From Mariprofundus sp. (lineage in GTDB: Bacteria > Pseudomonadota > Zetaproteobacteria > Mariprofundales > Mariprofundaceae), in assembly GCA_030951065.1 (NCBI GenBank), contig JAUZQH010000100.1, forward strand, positions 1 through 7,003: a DNA stretch of 7,003 bases. Direction: 5' to 3'. The notes under the pieces are model-generated. The model ran no database searches. It had not been told where the DNA came from and saw nothing but the letters and a program-made list of their open reading frames with translations. Below are positions 5,423-7,003 of the stretch, in pieces (within the stretch, counting starts at the first letter, position 1; each line of letters opens with the position of its first letter). The position numbers were made by a program, and so were the translations under genes.

Positions 5423-5428
5423 AGTAGT

Positions 5429-6322
5429 ATGAACTGGGATGATCTCAAGTTATTTCTGGCTGTTGCGCGTGAAGGCAGTATAAGCGGCGGTGCCCGAAAG
5501 CTCGGAGTGCGCCACTCCACAGTATCCAGACGTATGCGGGCACTGGAAACACAACTGGGCGTAAGGCTGATCGAACGCAAAAAAAGCGGTTGCATATTAA
5601 CCACTGCGGGAGAAAGCATGAAGAATGCGGCCTGTAAAGTGGAGCATGAAGTATTACAGCTGGATGGTAAACTGGGCAGTTGGGATGCCAAATTGACCGG
5701 TGAGCTCCGCATTTCAGTGATTAACAGCATGGCATCAGGTGTTCTCATGCCAATGTTTGCCAGCTTTTGCACCCAGTACCCCGAAGTCAATCTGCATATT
5801 CTCACCTCGAATAAAAACATCAATCTGGTCGAACGGGACGCTGACGTCGCCATCCGTTTAACTAACACCCCGACAGATGCTTTGGTCGGAACCCGGCTGG
5901 GTACGGTCGCAACGGCAGTTTATGCCAGTCACGCATACATGGAGCAGTTACATAACGAAGGGGGTAAAGCAAAATGGCTGGGCGCAAACTGCTGTAGCTA
6001 CCATCACGACTGGACAAAAAAAATGAGCCATGGGCAACGCCAAAACTTTTTTGTCGACGATTTGCTCGTAACAACAGCTGCACTCCTGCAGCATTTGGGT
6101 GTCGCCTATCTGCCATGTTTTATCGGCGACCGGGAGCCCGGACTCTGTCGTTTTTCTCAACCTGATCCACAAATGAACCTGGGAATATGGTTATTATTCC
6201 ATCCCGACCTGAAACATACGGCCAGAATCCTGGCATTCCGTGATCATATGACTGATCAAATGAAAGCGCAGACAGCGTTGTTTAAGGGGTATCGACCCAA
6301 CAAGAAGGATACCAAAGCGTAA
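5429..6322 (+). CDS. LysR-family transcriptional regulator
   Basis: This 297-residue protein has the usual LysR length. Residues 1-60 form the winged helix-turn-helix: DLKLFLAVAREGSISGGARK leads into the recognition helix (HSTVSRRMRALE), then the wing LGVRLIERKKSG and the linker-helix start LTTAGE. Residues about 90-290 form the periplasmic-binding-protein-like effector domain, with the familiar ERDADVAIRLT segment at 135-145. The effector cannot be read from sequence. Seven Cys are present, including an adjacent pair C188-C189, so redox sensing is possible but unproven. The gene is divergent from the membrane operon across 207 bp, the classic layout for a LysR regulator and its target; the dyad at 5397-5414 suggests autoregulation. 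It converges with the rhodanese genes, with only 14 bp between stop codons. Confidence 0.93.
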   Translation: MNWDDLKLFLAVAREGSISGGARKLGVRHSTVSRRMRALETQLGVRLIERKKSGCILTTAGESMKNAACKVEHEVLQLDGKLGSWDAKLTGELRISVINSMASGVLMPMFASFCTQYPEVNLHILTSNKNINLVERDADVAIRLTNTPTDALVGTRLGTVATAVYASHAYMEQLHNEGGKAKWLGANCCSYHHDWTKKMSHGQRQNFFVDDLLVTTAALLQHLGVAYLPCFIGDREPGLCRFSQPDPQMNLGIWLLFHPDLKHTARILAFRDHMTDQMKAQTALFKGYRPNKKDTKA

Positions 6323-6336
6323 AAAACGCTGTACCT

Positions 6337-6669
6337 TTACCCCAAGTCTACCGGATAACCGGCCTGTATCCATGCCATGGTTCCACCTTCGATGTTGGTC
6401 AGATTGGTACGACCGCATTGCCGCGCCAGATAGTCTGCGGCCTGAGCTGAACGAGTCCCTGAGTGGCAAATCACAAACACCTCTCCCTGTTCCGGAAAAT
6501 CACTCACCCTGGCCATCAGCGTATTCAAGGCGATTAACCTGGCTCCCGGCACATGGCCTGTCTGATATTCTTCCGGCGAGCGCACATCGATCAGTGCAAA
6601 AGGCGCGCCCTTTTCTCTGGCCACCAGCCAACGGGGATACAGTTGATTCACACTCATGGATTCGAACAT
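6337..6669 (-). CDS. Single-domain rhodanese (sulfurtransferase), second of a tandem pair
   Basis: This 110-residue protein is one rhodanese domain, the size of GlpE-type enzymes. The start at 6669 is chosen because GGAGAAG lies about 5 nt upstream, overlapping the end of the previous gene, and the domain begins right after; a longer frame to 6819 would run through the upstream rhodanese gene. The domain shows FALIDVRSPEEYQTGHVPGA, then the active-site loop C68-H-S-G-T-R73 (catalytic Cys68, persulfide-carrying in this family) and the closing GGTMAWIQAGYPV. There is no signal peptide, so it is probably cytoplasmic. The gap to the upstream paralogue is 1 nt, so the two are co-transcribed. Thiosulfate or persulfide transfer is the family activity; the substrate here is unknown. 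Confidence 0.9.
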   Translation of the reverse strand: MFESMSVNQLYPRWLVAREKGAPFALIDVRSPEEYQTGHVPGARLIALNTLMARVSDFPEQGEVFVICHSGTRSAQAADYLARQCGRTNLTNIEGGTMAWIQAGYPVDLG

Positions 6670-6670
6670 G

Positions 6671-7003
6671 TTACTTCTCCACCGGGTAGCCGGCTTCTTT
6701 CCATGCCACAATGCCGCCCTTGATATTTTCAATGTTGGTAAACCCGTGATCCGCCAGCAATTTCGCAGCCCTCGCCGAACGTTTGCCGGAATGACAATAG
6801 ACATAAACCTGCTTGTCATGCGGAACTTCGCTCAAATGTTCAGCCAATATCTGCACCGGGATCAGCTTGGCTCCGGCAATATGGCCTTGTGCATATTCCT
6901 CAGGCGTACGCACATCCAGCATTATAAACGGAATCTTCGACTGATTCCCCTGCTGCCAGTGTTCATGAGCATGCGCCACGCTGGCATTTTCATAACCGTC
7001 GGC
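6671..7003 (-). CDS. Rhodanese-domain protein, 5' end outside the window
   Basis: The 110 visible residues hold a complete rhodanese domain: IMLDVRTPEEYAQGHIAGAK, the active-site loop CHSGKRS with its catalytic Cys, and GGIVAWKEAGYPVEK at the end. A GTG at 6979 could start it, but the frame stays open to the edge, with ADGYENASVAHAHEHW before the domain and no good ribosome binding site at the GTG, so the true start is likely upstream. A short Ala-Asp boundary before a non-domain stretch would suit an exported protein whose signal peptide lies off the edge; this cannot be checked here. It is clearly related to the next gene (shared DVRxPEEY, CHSGxRSA and AGYPV motifs), so the pair probably arose by tandem duplication. 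Confidence 0.87.
   Translation of the reverse strand, partial: ADGYENASVAHAHEHWQQGNQSKIPFIMLDVRTPEEYAQGHIAGAKLIPVQILAEHLSEVPHDKQVYVYCHSGKRSARAAKLLADHGFTNIENIKGGIVAWKEAGYPVEK

Noticed and set aside
5222..5428. FNR box (TTGAT-N4-ATCAA) controlling the ferredoxin gene
   Set aside because: Only single half-sites occur (TTGAT near 5264 and 5314, ATCAA at 5371-5375); the other half of each would-be site is poor.
5395..5868. 157-residue open frame antisense to the LysR gene
   Set aside because: It lies opposite a clear LysR helix-turn-helix coding frame, has Ser/Arg/Leu-rich low-information composition and no matching family; it is a shadow of the real gene.
6316..6330. AGCGT-A5-ACGCT hairpin between LysR and rhodanese stops as a terminator
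   Set aside because: The stem is only 5 bp, the A/T run is in the loop and no T-tract follows on either strand.
6670..6819. N-terminal extension of the second rhodanese to 6819
   Set aside because: It would overlap the upstream rhodanese coding sequence out of frame; the ATG at 6669 has its own GGAGAAG and leads directly into the domain.
1..7003. CRISPR array, tRNA, rRNA or insertion-sequence ends
   Set aside because: No regularly spaced repeats, cloverleaf-like segments, transposase frames or paired terminal repeats were seen on either strand.

Overview
The window looks like chromosomal DNA of a beta- or gammaproteobacterium. This rests on the gene families (CcoG/FixG-type membrane ferredoxin, MotA/TolQ/ExbB channel, LysR regulator, GlpE-like rhodaneses, Yip1 membrane protein), Gram-negative topology and Shine-Dalgarno use; the sequence does not settle the genus.

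Layout. (1) Positions 1 to about 735 (+) hold short unrecognised coding pieces in all three frames: a C-terminal piece of a gene entering from the left, an ORF that starts on an ATGA overlap, and further coding-like fragments in shifted frames. This reads as a decayed or frameshifted accessory region. (2) 736-893 is a leader with inverted repeats, a possible promoter and a strong ribosome binding site for (3) a Yip1-family membrane protein at 894-1436 (+). (4) 1437-1652 is a gap between convergent genes. (5) 5221 down to 1653 (-) is a four-gene operon with only 1-2 nt between genes: a CcoG/FixG-like membrane ferredoxin, a 141-residue two-helix membrane protein of unknown function, a MotA/TolQ/ExbB-type channel subunit, and a single-helix protein with an acidic residue at the head of its helix, a coiled coil and a von Willebrand A (vWA) domain. 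(6) 5222-5428 is a divergent intergenic region with a candidate operon promoter and an 18-bp dyad just before (7) a LysR-type regulator at 5429-6322 (+). (8) 7003 down to 6337 (-) carries two tandem single-domain rhodaneses; the upstream one runs off the window.

How the genes may work together. The operon is the main point of interest. The channel protein and the vWA protein have the architecture of an ion-driven stator pair (MotAB, ExbBD, TolQR, ZorAB), but the periplasmic module is a vWA metal-binding domain instead of a peptidoglycan- or receptor-binding domain. It is locked in one transcription unit with a polyferredoxin that belongs to the CcoG family, yet no cbb3 oxidase genes are visible. 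A redox-linked, ion-motive-force-driven envelope complex is a reasonable inference, not something the sequence proves. The divergent LysR gene is the obvious candidate regulator.
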